Positions 44,953-55,640 of a stretch of DNA of 64,000 nt are shown piece by piece. Positions within the stretch are counted from its first letter, which is position 1. Each line of letters begins with the position of its first letter. Under the pieces are notes generated by a model, which saw nothing but the letters and a program-made list of their open reading frames with translations, did not search any database and was not told where the DNA came from. Origin of the DNA: Parasponia andersonii. Lineage: Eukaryota; Streptophyta; Magnoliopsida; Rosales; Cannabaceae. The stretch lies in the NCBI GenBank assembly GCA_002914805.1, contig JXTB01000330.1, positions 32,746-96,745 on the forward strand, given 5' to 3'. The translations under genes and the position numbers were made by a program.

Positions 44953-45416
44953 TGTTGAAAATAAACTTGTTTATGCCCATAAGAAGTGTTCTAGGCCCAT
45001 CAACATGAAGTCCAATAAATTGGAGTTAGCCTGAGTGCAAAGCTCATAAAAGAAGAAGTCTAAGTCCAAATTGAAAAAGCCTTCTACCTAGAATCTTCTA
45101 GTGTTAGCTAGATATTACTTTTTTGTATGTGAATTATTTGATTACTTAGATTATTATTATGACTAAAAGAAAATATGTGTGGCTTAAGGATTTTTGTAAT
45201 TATTTATTTGTGTAATTCTTATTGTTTCTCATGTAGTATAAATACCCCTCCTCATTTGAGTTCTAAGTATCAAGTAAGAAGCAAAGGTTCTAAGAGTGAA
45301 GAGAAGAGAGAAAGAAGCATAGTTTTTAGTGAGTGAGTGAGCTTGAAGAGTGAAGTTAAGAATTTTTTCTTATAAAAATATTTGAGTGAGTAATAAAACT
45401 TATTTTATTTCCAACA
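44953..45416 (+). repeat. copia 3' LTR
   Basis: It begins TGTTGAAAATAAACTTG directly after the purine tract and ends TTTCCAACA. It is 28 bp longer than the 5' LTR because of an insertion (AATTTTTTCTTATAAAAATA) near 45361-45380. Confidence 0.85.
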
Positions 45417-45677
45417 AAGATTTACCATAGAATAAGAACAACATATCCACAACTTATTAAGAACAACAACAATAATGAAGCTAATAACAATCAATACCAT
45501 AAATAACAACCAAAATAACACAATTAATGTTATTTGAAAATATGATAATGATTTGAAATACATGACGAATGAATTATATATGTTGTAATTTATTTAAAAT
45601 GATGCTATATCTTTAACTAGCTCTACTGATTTCATTTTTTGATATATTTCAAAATTAATCTCTACTTTATTTGGAAG

Positions 45678-45830
45678 GGATATCGATAAATAAGCTTAAG
45701 GTGGATCCTTTAGAGACGAGTTCAGAACCAACGCAGAGACTCGAAGCTGAAAAGAATTCTGGTCTCCAAGAAAACTATCCAATTTTCCAGAATTCGATTA
45801 GTTTATTGTTGAGAAAAATTGTTCGAATCG
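45678..45830 (+). CDS. ankyrin-gene linker exon
   Basis: A 153-bp exon lies between acceptor GGAAG (AG at 45676-45677) and donor GTAAGT at 45831. Its frame follows on from the 38610-38759 exon: the upstream exon ends one base into a codon, and this one supplies two bases and then 50 open codons (KLKVDPLETSSEPTQRLEAE, NYPIFQNSISLLLRKIVRI). Charged linker followed by an N-Y-x-x-F helix matches the segment between ankyrin repeats and the PGG domain in plant ankyrin proteins. The PGG membrane exons were not found downstream, so this may be a broken gene. Confidence 0.5.
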
Positions 45831-45894
45831 GTAAGTATGTAAGTAATAATTTAAGTGTATAGTTTTTCAGACCACTTAAAAAATAATATACGGC

Positions 45895-46418
45895 TCGTTT
45901 TGAAACACAAATATCTGCTTATATGTACTTTTATTTTTTGTTTTCTGTTTAAATAAGCAAAAATTTACAAATTTTTTCGGGAAACATGCTTGATAATATT
46001 GTTTTTTTACTAATTAAAAAAAGTAAACAAAATTTTTTAAGGAAGTGAGAATTTTTCACTTCCAAAATATTAATCACAGAAAGTTGTATTTTTTAAATAA
46101 TTTTTTTTAAAATGGTATTTTTATAAATAAAATTTTAAAAATATATATTTTCTAAATAAAATTTGATAAGTGGTGTTTTATTAATCTAATTTTAATAAAA
46201 ATTTAAAAATAATATTTTCTGAATAAATTTTAAATTACTTTTCTAATTATTCTAGTTACTAAAGTATGTGTATGCTTTTTGTTTTTCAACATTAAAAATG
46301 ATTTGGCGTGTTATTAAGAAAATTTCTAATTTTAAAATTTCAAAACATAACCAAAATTTGTATTTTTGTTTTCAATTTTTATAAACAAAATATTGTAAAT
46401 GTATCCAAGCATGGCCTA
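45895..46418. repeat. AT-rich ~500-bp repeat, copy A
   Basis: It contains AAACATGCTTGATAATATTG near its start, AAAAATGATTTGG in its last third and ends GTATCCAAGCATGG. The same order of landmarks occurs in copies B (48640-49130) and C (49131-49660). Confidence 0.55.
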
Positions 46419-46423
46419 AGGGC

Positions 46424-46846
46424 CTATTTGGATTCACATGTAGTCTTTTGCTTAAATAACTTAAAAATAGAAGTAAAATTTTGTTTTGATTTTAAAAAGA
46501 GTAAATATGCTTGACAAACTTTATTTTACTACTCATTTCACAAAAACAAAAAGGAGTAAATAATGATAGAGAAAGTTATATAGACTTATAGATATGTATA
46601 TACATCTATATATATATAGAGGCAATTGTATATAAATGTAAGCATATTTTTTTCTCTTTTCAAATTTGTTTAAAAAAGTAACGGTATTAAAAATTTATTT
46701 TTACCATTTTTTTTTTTTGAAAATTTTGGTAACAATGCTTAAAAACGAAAAAACTAAAAATGAAACTTCCAAGAGAACTTCCAGTTTTTTTTTGTCCATT
46801 AAAAGAAAGTGAAAAACTGAATATGAAAGTGAATCCAAGCAGACCT
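46424..46846. mobile_element. MITE-like segment with inverted ends
   Basis: The left end reads GGGCCTATTTGGATTCAC. The right end, reverse-complemented, reads GGTCTGCTTGGATTCAC. The shared TTGGATTCAC and ~420-bp length fit a non-autonomous DNA transposon. Target duplication not defined. Confidence 0.45.
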
Positions 46847-46849
46847 TGT

Positions 46850-48614
46850 ATTATTTGTCCTATGTTATCTGTGTGCACTTGACCTTCCTCGTTTATCTTG
46901 TGTTCTCTTCAGTTTGGCCTGGTTTAAACGCTTATTATTACACTTTGGTCCATGATAGCCATTGGCTAATTAGTGATGGTTCTATAGTTTCCTTTTGGTC
47001 GGATAATTGGTTGGGTTACAAAATTGTGGACAGGATTGATTCTTCATTTCTATACTTAGTTGATTTTTTGAAAAAGGTAGCTGATTATTTTAGTTTTTGG
47101 TATTTGGACTCTGCCTTTGTTTCTTATTGAATACTATCAAGAAATTGTTGATAATATTTATAGTACTATGCTCCCTCCAGGCTCTTCTAATAAGCTTGTT
47201 TGGTACAACTCAGTTCATGGAAAGGCTACTTCATATCTAGGTTATCATGATCCTTGGTTGTCTGAAGAGCGATCTTTGGTAGACTTCCAACACAAGATGT
47301 TCTTATATCTCAAGGATTGTGTCTGGTTTCTAGTTGCCCTTTTTGTTTAGCAACTTCAGAACTTAGGGATCATATTTTTACTTCTTGTCACTATTCTACT
47401 ATGATTTGGGACCGTATAGCTAACTACTTTGATCTTCATTTGGACTTTTCCTTCGGGGTTCCTCCATATTTTGGTCCAGGCTATGTCTTCTTCTTTCGGC
47501 TATTAGCTTCAATCTCTTTGGCGTGTTGCTTTCATTATGACCATTTGGGCGATTTGGCATTCTTGAATCCAAATCATTTTTCAAGAATCTTATATTCCTG
47601 AGCATTCTTTAGCTGCCTTTGTTCTTGCTTCTATTCATGAAGCTAATTCTTTTTGCACTGGTCACGTTAGGAATCATCAAGATGACTTGTGTATCCTTCA
47701 TTCTTTAAGGGTACTTGGTCGCCCTTTTCTTGCTTCTAAGATTATTTCGGTCTATTGAGATCCTCCTCGTGCTAGTTGGATTAAGGTGAATACTGATGAC
47801 AGTACTTTTGGTCACGCAGGTCCTTCTTCCTATGGAGGTATATTTTTTGTAATTCGAGGGGATTTATTTTGGATTTCTTTTTCGTGTAAATTAGACATTG
47901 GTTTTACCTTTAAAGATGAGTTATTTAGAGTTATGATAGCTATTGAACGTGCATATTGCCGAAATTGGTGAAGGCTTTGGTTGGAGTTTGATTCTACATA
48001 TGTGGTTTCTCTTCTTTCTTATCGTTCTACTCTGGTTCCTTGGAAGTTCAGTAATCGTTGGCTTGATTGTCTTTATTTACTCTAACAAATGAATTTTCTT
48101 GTTTCTCATATTTATCCTGAAAGAAATCAACCTGCTAATCGGCCGGCCTCTTTTGCTTCCTTTCCTTTTTTGTGGTGGTCTCTAGTTCTAGATTTTATTT
48201 CCTAGTTAGCTGCTAAAGATTTCTATGCTCCTAGTTTTTTCAGATTTCACTGATTTTAGCATTCTACTTTTTTTTTTTTTAATTTTTTCCCCTTAGATTT
48301 TGCTCTTTCCAGGTCCAGCTTCTAATGAGGTAATGCTCGACAATTTCTAACCTTAAAGATTCAGCTTTTCATATTCGGATCCGCCTTTTTCTTTTTCTGT
48401 TTTGTTAATTTTATTTGTAGCCTTGATGGTGATTTTTTTTTTTTATTTTTTTTTTTTTTTTACCTTTTTAGCTGAATTCTTTTGTTTTTTTTTTTATTTT
48501 ATTTTATTAATTTTAGTAGTTCGTAACTTTGCTTTTCGCTAGGTGCTAATATAGTTGGGATGTACTCTAAGCGTATTCCTCTTTCCGCTATTATTTTCTC
48601 CGAAAAAAAAAAAA
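46850..48614 (+). pseudogene. 5'-truncated LINE with RT tail, RNase H and poly(A)
   Basis: From the 5' side: WPGLNAYYYTLVHDSHW, ISDGSIVSFWSDNWLG (RT C-terminus/zf-RVT), NKLVWYNSVHGKATSY, CPFCLATSELRDHIFTSC (Cys/His zinc-binding motif), then a plant RVT_3-type RNase H starting WIKVNTDDSTFGHAGPSSYG at 47777 and containing KDELFRVMIAIERAYC. Several frame changes and stops occur. A T-rich, A-poor 3' UTR follows, and a 12-base poly(A) tail lies at 48603-48614. It lacks the 5' part of RT and the endonuclease, as usual for incomplete reverse transcription. Target-site duplication not found. Confidence 0.75.
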
Positions 48615-48639
48615 TAGGATTAAACTTTTATTTTATATT

Positions 48640-49660
48640 TCCTATTTACATTAACAAAATTTTACAATTTTTTTTGAGGAAAAAAACATGCTCGATGACA
48701 TTGTGTTTAGTTTAAAATAGTAGAACTGAAAATTTTTCACTTCTAGAAGTATTTTAAACTATAAGTAAACCTAACAAGTGGTATCTTTTTCTAAAAATTT
48801 TTGAAAGTGGTATTACTACAAATAAAATAATCAAAAGTAATATGTTTCTAAATAAAATTTTAAAAAATAATGTTTTTGTAAATCATATTTTCTAAATGAG
48901 CTTTTTTGAATGGTATTTTCTAAATGAACTTTTATTATAGTATTTTCCTAAATTAACTTTATAGTTACCTAGCATGTTTATGTTTTTCAAAACTAAAAGT
49001 GATTTGGTGCATTACCATGAAAGTTTCTTATTTCTAAAATTTCAAAACATGAACAAAATTTTTTGTTTTTATTTTCAATTTTTACAAACAAAAAATAGAA
49101 AGTGTATCTGAGTATTTTTTATTTTCTATTTTCCTTTGTAATAAATAAAAGTTTAGAATTATCTTTCTGGAAAACATGCTTGGTAAACTTTTTTTCTTTG
49201 TTTTCTATTTAAAAAATTGCAAAAAACAAAATTAAAAACAATATGAAAGTTAAAACTTTTTCTCTTCCAAAACTTTTTTAAACAAAAAATAAACCTAAAA
49301 AGTATTTTTTTTTTTTAAATAAGTGACTAAAATTGTTAATTTCATATATACTTTTCAAAAGTGATATTGTTCTAATAGAATTAATAAAGTAGTGTTTTTA
49401 TAAATGGAATTTTTAACATTCTTTGAAAAATAGTATTTTTTTTAAAGAAATTTTTAAAATGGTATTCTTCTAAATTTTCATTTATGGTTACCGAGCAGAT
49501 TTGTTTTTGTTTTTTTTTTTTCTAATTAAAAATGATTTGGTCTGTTACAAAATAAGTTTCTTATTTTTAAACTTTAAAAACATATACAAATTTTTTGTTT
49601 TTCATTTTGAAGTTTTATAAACAAAAAATTGAGAGTGTATCCAAGCATGGTCTTATTTAA
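48640..49660. repeat. AT-rich ~500-bp repeat, copies B and C in tandem
   Basis: Copy B (48640-49130) shows AAACATGCTCGATGACATTG, AAAAGTGATTTGGTGCATTA and AAGTGTATCTGAG. Copy C (49131-49660) shows AAAACATGCTTGGTAAAC, AAAAATGATTTGGTCTGTTA and GAGTGTATCCAAGCATGG. Both keep the landmark order of copy A. No coding potential. Confidence 0.5.
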
Positions 49661-50353
49661 ACCGTTTTTGCTTATCATGATAATTAAAACTAGTGTTTTT
49701 CTTTCTTTTTTTTAGTTACAAAACTAAATTTTAAGTTTTTTTTAAAAATATTTTTTCCTTTTAAAGTTTTTCTAAACAATGTTTTAGAAAAACGACTATC
49801 AAAATTCAACATATTTAGGCTCACATCACCATTTTTCTCAATGTTTTCTCTCTCATCACTATCTCTCTGTCATCCATTATAAAAGTGGTATTTTTCTAAC
49901 TAAACTTTTACAAGTGGTGTGTCTATAAAAATTTAAAAAATAGTAATTTTCAAAATAAAAGTTTTTAAAATAGAAAAATTATTTCATAATTTCCTAGATT
50001 TATTTAAAAAATATCACCTTTAAAAGATTTATTTTTGAAAATACAACTTATCAAATGTATTTAGAAAAGCGCACACACTTTATATCTCACCATTTTCTCT
50101 CTATCTTTTTACATTATTTTAAAATGTCATTGTTATGTTTTGTGATTAGATCCTCCAACATTACCTTTTGTTTTTTACTTATATAACTTAAAAGTAAGGG
50201 TACCAAACACATTTCGAAAACATAGTTATCAAAACACTTTTTTTGTAACAAGAAAAAGAACTCTCTTTTTTTATGTTTGAGAAAACAGAAAACAAAAGTG
50301 TTACCAAAAGTTACCGTAGGCTTTAGTTAAAAAAATAAAATTATGACTACTAA
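49661..50353. other. AT-rich DNA without recognisable features
   Basis: Runs of A and T and short poly(T) tracts only. Some stretches vaguely resemble the adjacent AT-rich repeat family. Confidence 0.45.
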
Positions 50354-51280
50354 TGTCATGACCTAAACTACGGACAGTAGCAGAATGTGAATTTTCACTT
50401 AATTTGGATATTCCTAGTTTATTAAAAAAATATCAAAAAGTTTCTAATTGGTAAAACAATTAGATTCTTAGGTCTTCGAAATTCTAACAAGTGAACTAAT
50501 CCCGCAGTTATGTAATCAACATTAAATATAGATTGAATAATAATTAGAAAATTACAATTAGGTTAAGTCTATGTATCATCATTATCAACACATAGTAACT
50601 AGGTACTTTTATAGCATAATAGATTATAGACATAGAACATTCGGTAGTAAACTTGGTTCAATACTAATTAAGTTCTACTAAGTCCAAATAGAAACCTAAA
50701 CTATAGTCCTAATTTCAAACTTCAAGCATTACCAAGTACTGATACTACTCTAACCGCCTCTGATACCTTCAAATCCACTTGTTGGTTACAAACATCACAT
50801 TGGAAATTAACTAGGGAAAGGGAAAGAGAGGCGAGCACATTTTGCCAATAGGAAAATAGTTACCTTTGGAAAACCTTTTGATATTTGAAATACGCATGGT
50901 TAGTTTATTCTAAAAATAATTTGCAAACTATATACATATAATTGTTCAAAACTCATAATTCACATATTTAAAAACAGAATGATATATCAAAATATCAAAC
51001 TACTTAGCATATGACACAAATCATTTAGTCTTATGAGCTACAATACTTTCATCATAAACCCATGATGCTAGCACTTTGTATGGTAAAGACCTAACTTGAC
51101 AAATATCGAAGATATTTGGAGGGACAACCTAATGCCTATATCTAGAGAAGAGATGGTTATAAGAAAAACTTAAAATAGTTTCACGTACTTTGCACCTTTG
51201 GTGGGGAAAAACACTTTTAATAGTCATGATGCTAACATAGTACTCATGTATGATCTTATGACACATATGATATGAATAAT
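50354..51280 (-). repeat. diverged gypsy A LTR fragment, minus orientation
   Basis: It starts TGTCATGACC (the complement of the gypsy A LTR end) and keeps the family's order: AGTAGCAGAATGTGAATTTTCAC, then CAAGCATTACCAAG, TAGGAAAATAGTTACCTTTGG, and GATGCTAACATAGTACTCATGTATGA (shortened here to GCTAACATAGTACTCATG). These are the reverse complement of segments in 35790-36713. Divergence is higher than among the other copies, so it is an older insertion. Confidence 0.65.
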
Positions 51281-51764
51281 ATATAAATATTTATGCAGAA
51301 ATTTTGGTTCTAAATGTGCTCTAGTTTTCGTAAATAATCACTTTTCATTTTTATTATTTTTAAAAAATCATAATTTTTTTTATTTTTTTTAAAAAAACAA
51401 GTGAAAGGAAAAAAAAATAAACATTTTTTTCTCTCATGCCATTATATCTTTCTATATCCTGATATTATTTTTTTATTTTTTCTCTCCTTCATCTCTCACT
51501 TTACTTTCTCTAATTATATTTTCTCTCTCTTTTTTCTCTCACTCTTTCCTAACTTTCTCACTCCTCTTACTCTCTTGTCCTTTTCTTTTTTATTTTCTTT
51601 CTCTTTGTTCTCTAGTTTTTCTCTCTTTTCACTCCTTTTTCTCTCTCTCACCCTTCTCTTTTTTACTTTATTTTTCAAAAAGAAAAAAGATTAGTTGGTG
51701 GATCACAAGGCAAATTATTTTTTAAAAAATTAAAAGTGTATTTATGTAAGGTCTTGACATGTTT
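51281..51764. repeat. polypyrimidine-rich low-complexity tract
   Basis: TC-rich runs (TTTCTCTCT and similar) dominate 51420-51680. The long Phe/Ser/Leu frame here is a composition artefact. Confidence 0.6.
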
Positions 51765-52932
51765 GGTTGGTTGGAGTGAACTTGGGAACAGAATGACCAT
51801 TCCTTCATATTTGGTTCAGTATAATGAAATTAGAATAATGTTAGGAATTATAATAGAGTAGAAATGGAATAGAAATCGATATGATATTCCATTGTTTAAT
51901 TGAATTAATATAGTGAAATGGAATAAATATTGGAGTGACAAAAATATCCTTAGTTTTAGATATATGAGTAAAATAAAAAGGAATCACTACTCTTTACCTG
52001 TTTGGAAAGATTAAAAATTCCACTAAATGATATAATTAAGATTCTAAAGAATTTTTATTTCATGCTCATAAATATCCTTAGTTTTATATATTTGAGTAGG
52101 ACAAAAAGGAATCATTACTTACCTAGTTGGAAGGAACAAGAATTCCAATAAGTGATAGAATTAAGATTCTTTAGGAATAAGGATTCTTTAAGAATCATCA
52201 TTCTATCACTTGGTAGAATTCTTATTCCTAAAGAATCCTTATTTCATACTTTAAAGCCTAATCAAATAAAAAAATTTCCTTTTCAAGGTCTATTCCAACC
52301 AACCACACATAACAAGTCTATTCCTTTGCTTATGTTTTAAAGAATGGAATAAGTTTTCATTTGGAACCTTAACTCCATCACTTGGTGGAATTTTCAATAT
52401 TCGTTTAAAATAATGACGAATTATGATTCTACATTTTATTCAGTTATTCTAAAACTTAGTTTTTCCTTTTTGCCCTACTATGATGTTTAAAAGTAAGGGT
52501 ATTTTGGACCATATAATATTCATTCCATTACACTAATTCAATCAAACAATGGAATAATTTCCATTCTTATTCCAATTTCAATGTTTGGCTTGGTAGAATC
52601 ACTATTCCCATTCTATAGCTTGCTTTGACATTTAAACAAAGGAATACGATTCTTTTGAAATAATAATTCCTTCATTTGGAGGAATAACAATTCCAACTAA
52701 AAAAATATATAATCATGATTCCACCATTTTCTTTTCTATTTTCAAAATATCACTCTCTTTTTTCCCTACTAGAACATCTAAAAGTAAGAGTATTTTGGAC
52801 AATATAAGACTTATTCTATTCTATTATGCTAAATTAACCAAACAATTAAATATTATTTCTATTTCCATTCCAATTTTATTTCAGTACAATCCCTATTACT
52901 ATTCATATTCCATTCCATCAAACCAAGAACTT
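51765..52932. mobile_element. foldback/MITE cluster with nested inverted repeats
   Basis: Outer ends resemble each other in inverse orientation (TTTGGTTGGTTGGAGTG at the left; the right end reversed reads CTTGGTTTGATGGAATGG). In the interior AAGTGATAGAAT (52150-52161) pairs with ATTCTATCACTT (52200-52211), and GATTCTTTAGGAATAAG (52165-52181) pairs with CTTATTCCTAAAGAATC (52221-52237). GGAAT/ATTCC motifs recur throughout. This suggests two or more related non-autonomous DNA elements, possibly nested. Confidence 0.5.
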
Positions 52933-53272
52933 ATTTTTTTCTTTTACTAATTGATTTGTTATACTTTTAGACTTTAGAATTATTTTTTTTTTATTTAAAA
53001 AGTTTTTTTAATATAATAAATAAACTTGTTTTCTAATAAGACTAAATCACACAACATATTTGTGGGGTAGTGTGGTGCAGTCAACCTCACAATTTTAACC
53101 ATGTAATTAAAGAAAATAATTTAACTATTTGTGTGGACAAGTGGATTTTATTTTATTGTACTTTTTTTGGTTCATTGACCACGAAATTACACAACACACA
53201 CTACTAAATTCATTAGTATCTTCCTATTCTATAGTTTAGTATTCTTCTTCTGTCACTTACTATTATTATTAT

Positions 53273-55604
53273 TGTCACGACCCCGAACCTTGGACTAGTG
53301 GCAGAAAAAGAATTTCATAAGTAGAAATTCAATAGTAAGTTTTGAAAAATTTATAAAATAGTTTTTATAATAAAATTCTCACATTTTTCGTGATCACCGT
53401 TAGATATAGATTGTTAATAAAACTTATAAAATGAAACCAAATATCATCATTAACATTCTAACAATCCAAACATAAAAGTTTTATAGACCAAATCAGTGAA
53501 ACCGGCCCTTAAGTATTATTACAAGCTAAGAAAATAAATAGTAATATTTTACATAGTTACCAATTATTATGGTAAAAAGCTCCTCATTATTCTGCTTCAG
53601 ATTCCCAAGGTCACACTGAGTACTACTTTACAAGAGAAAAATAAAGGGTGAGTATTCACATGCTCAGTAGAAATTCAATTACTTTTTTGAATGGATGCAA
53701 TTTCTTAAACCTATATGATTAGTACCTTTCAAATTTATTTATAAATCAAGTTTATAAATGATTGAAATCTAGAATATTCACATATTCAAAACCAAAGCCA
53801 AAACCACATAATTGTACATATCATACATCAACAAGGTAAATGAGTGAGCTTTCATCCTCCCATCACGGCCTTGTAATACCTCTTTAATAGAAGTACCCAG
53901 TATCCTGATACTATCTGGAGGCATGTCAGCAAAACCTGTGCAGAGGCATGTGTCTCACCTAGTGCTACAGTAACTCGCCAGCGATCTAAACTAATACAAT
54001 GCAATAATGAAACTCAACTGTGTTATATTATGGTATGTACAACATGTTACAGTTTACAATAACTATTCATCCCAAAATCAAATCATACTTTAAAACCCCA
54101 CTTGGTGTTATTTTGGGATTTATTATAACATAGGCAGCACACTACTATTTATCCTCACAATCACAATTTCAAAATCTGTACAAAAATTCATATAGTCTAA
54201 TCTAAGTATAATCCAACATGTTTCAATAATTTGTCAAACCATCATAAAATTACGATTTTTCATAAATCAATTATAATGCAATAATAAATCAAAACATACA
54301 TAAAAATTAGGCAATTGAACCCCTACCACGAGATGGCAGCTACACCAAGCTAATGATACTCGAAAAATCTCCCTTTGGTCACTTGGATGCCCAGACGGTT
54401 GCTTCAGAATTACAGTAAGCTCATTTTAAAAAGTGACATTTCCAATAGAGCTACAGATTGAGAAATTGAGGTCACCACTAAACTTCTAGCACCTAAAAAT
54501 ACTAGGTCAGACATATAATTTGTCAAATTTGGGTCTCGGGATGAGACCCGCCCCATGGGCTACAAAATGGCACTATTCATGAGCTATGTGCATCAATTTT
54601 CGTTTACTTTAAAACATAGTTATATCTTATATCAAAGTTCATCTCTTGACCTTACTGAATCTAAATTTAAAGTCAAAATTCAGTTTCGAGATCCCAAGCC
54701 TCAAACCGGCTTAAATTCAAGAATTACCAAAATATCCATTTTTGGATTCTATCGGAAAAATGTCCAATTTTCAATCCAAAAATGAACACACTTCTGGACA
54801 TCATTTAAATGCCTAACACCCATATTTATTCATGGTTTTCAATGCTCTACAATGCCATGTAATTATTTTGGGCAAAATAATTCTCTAACAAAAATTATAA
54901 AAATGCCACAAAATTGAATAGAAAAATGGCCAAAACTGTGAAATTCTTATTGACGGTGAGATAACGGCCGAAACTAGTTAAGAAATGACGACAACGATGA
55001 GACGAATCTGACCGTACTTTCGGTGTCATAAAATGACATCGAATGAAGCTCTGGAGAGAAATACCAATCGACAACTGTCATCTTCGTGGCCTCCGATCTC
55101 CAACGTCAGGCAATAGTTTAAGACAGGGATAGTCGGTACGACTTTGTCAAAATCCTTTGGTTCGCACAGGAAGGCATGTGGATAGCAGAGGATAATATTC
55201 TAGCTTTGAATGAATAGTAGCCGTCGACGGGTTTGAGAGAAATGGTTGAGGGCCTCAGTGAAAAAGATGAGAAGGTTCGGGGATTAATAAGTAATTTTAG
55301 GAATTGTAGCACACGTGTCAGCTCCTGCAGGTGTGCTTTCTTTTTCCATTAATTGTATTTTGGCCCAAATTTTGAAATATTCTTTCATTTATGCCCTCAA
55401 TTATTTAGTTTTTAGTCATTGATTTCAACTTTTCTTTTCAATTTTGCCCCAATGAATCTAGATTTTATTGTGCCTAGATTTAACTCAGATATTTTAATTT
55501 AAATATTCTAGATATTTTCATTTAAATACTCAAAAATTCATGATTACCAAAATGCTATCACCTTGAAAATTACCCTTTTGCCTTTTCTAAAATTGGATTT
55601 TATG
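53273..55604 (-). repeat. gypsy B 3' LTR
   Basis: The outer end is TGTCACGACC (plus strand) and the inner end reads GGATTTTATG, where the other LTR has GGATTTTACA. So the TG that should start this LTR on the minus strand has mutated to CA. It aligns with 60073-62333 throughout. Confidence 0.9.
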
Positions 55605-55640
55605 TCATCTCCTCCTTAAAGGAATTTCGTCCCGAAATTC
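55605..55640 (-). promoter_or_regulatory. gypsy B polypurine tract and conserved pre-LTR motif
   Basis: On the minus strand GAATTTCGGGACGAAATTC is followed by CTTTAAGGAGGAGATGA, directly upstream of the 3' LTR. The same motif and purine tract precede the gypsy A 3' LTR at 24394-24429. Confidence 0.8.

Larger units (their letters stand above)
40017..45416 (+). mobile_element. Ty1-copia element, Tnt1-94-like, between two ankyrin-gene exons
   Basis: Both LTRs are present (40017-40452 and 44953-45416), with a primer site (AGTATCAGAGTGAG) after the first and a purine tract (AAGAGGGAT) before the second. The internal region carries gag, protease, integrase, RT and RNase H in copia order, all with stops. 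The LTRs differ at many positions and by a small insertion in the 3' copy, so the insertion is old. No matching 5-bp target duplication was found (ATATT versus AAGAT). It lies in the interval between two phase-compatible ankyrin exons. Confidence 0.85.

Noticed and set aside
51401..51694. 97-codon Phe/Ser/Leu frame
   Set aside because: It is a polypyrimidine tract with no domain, codon or context support.
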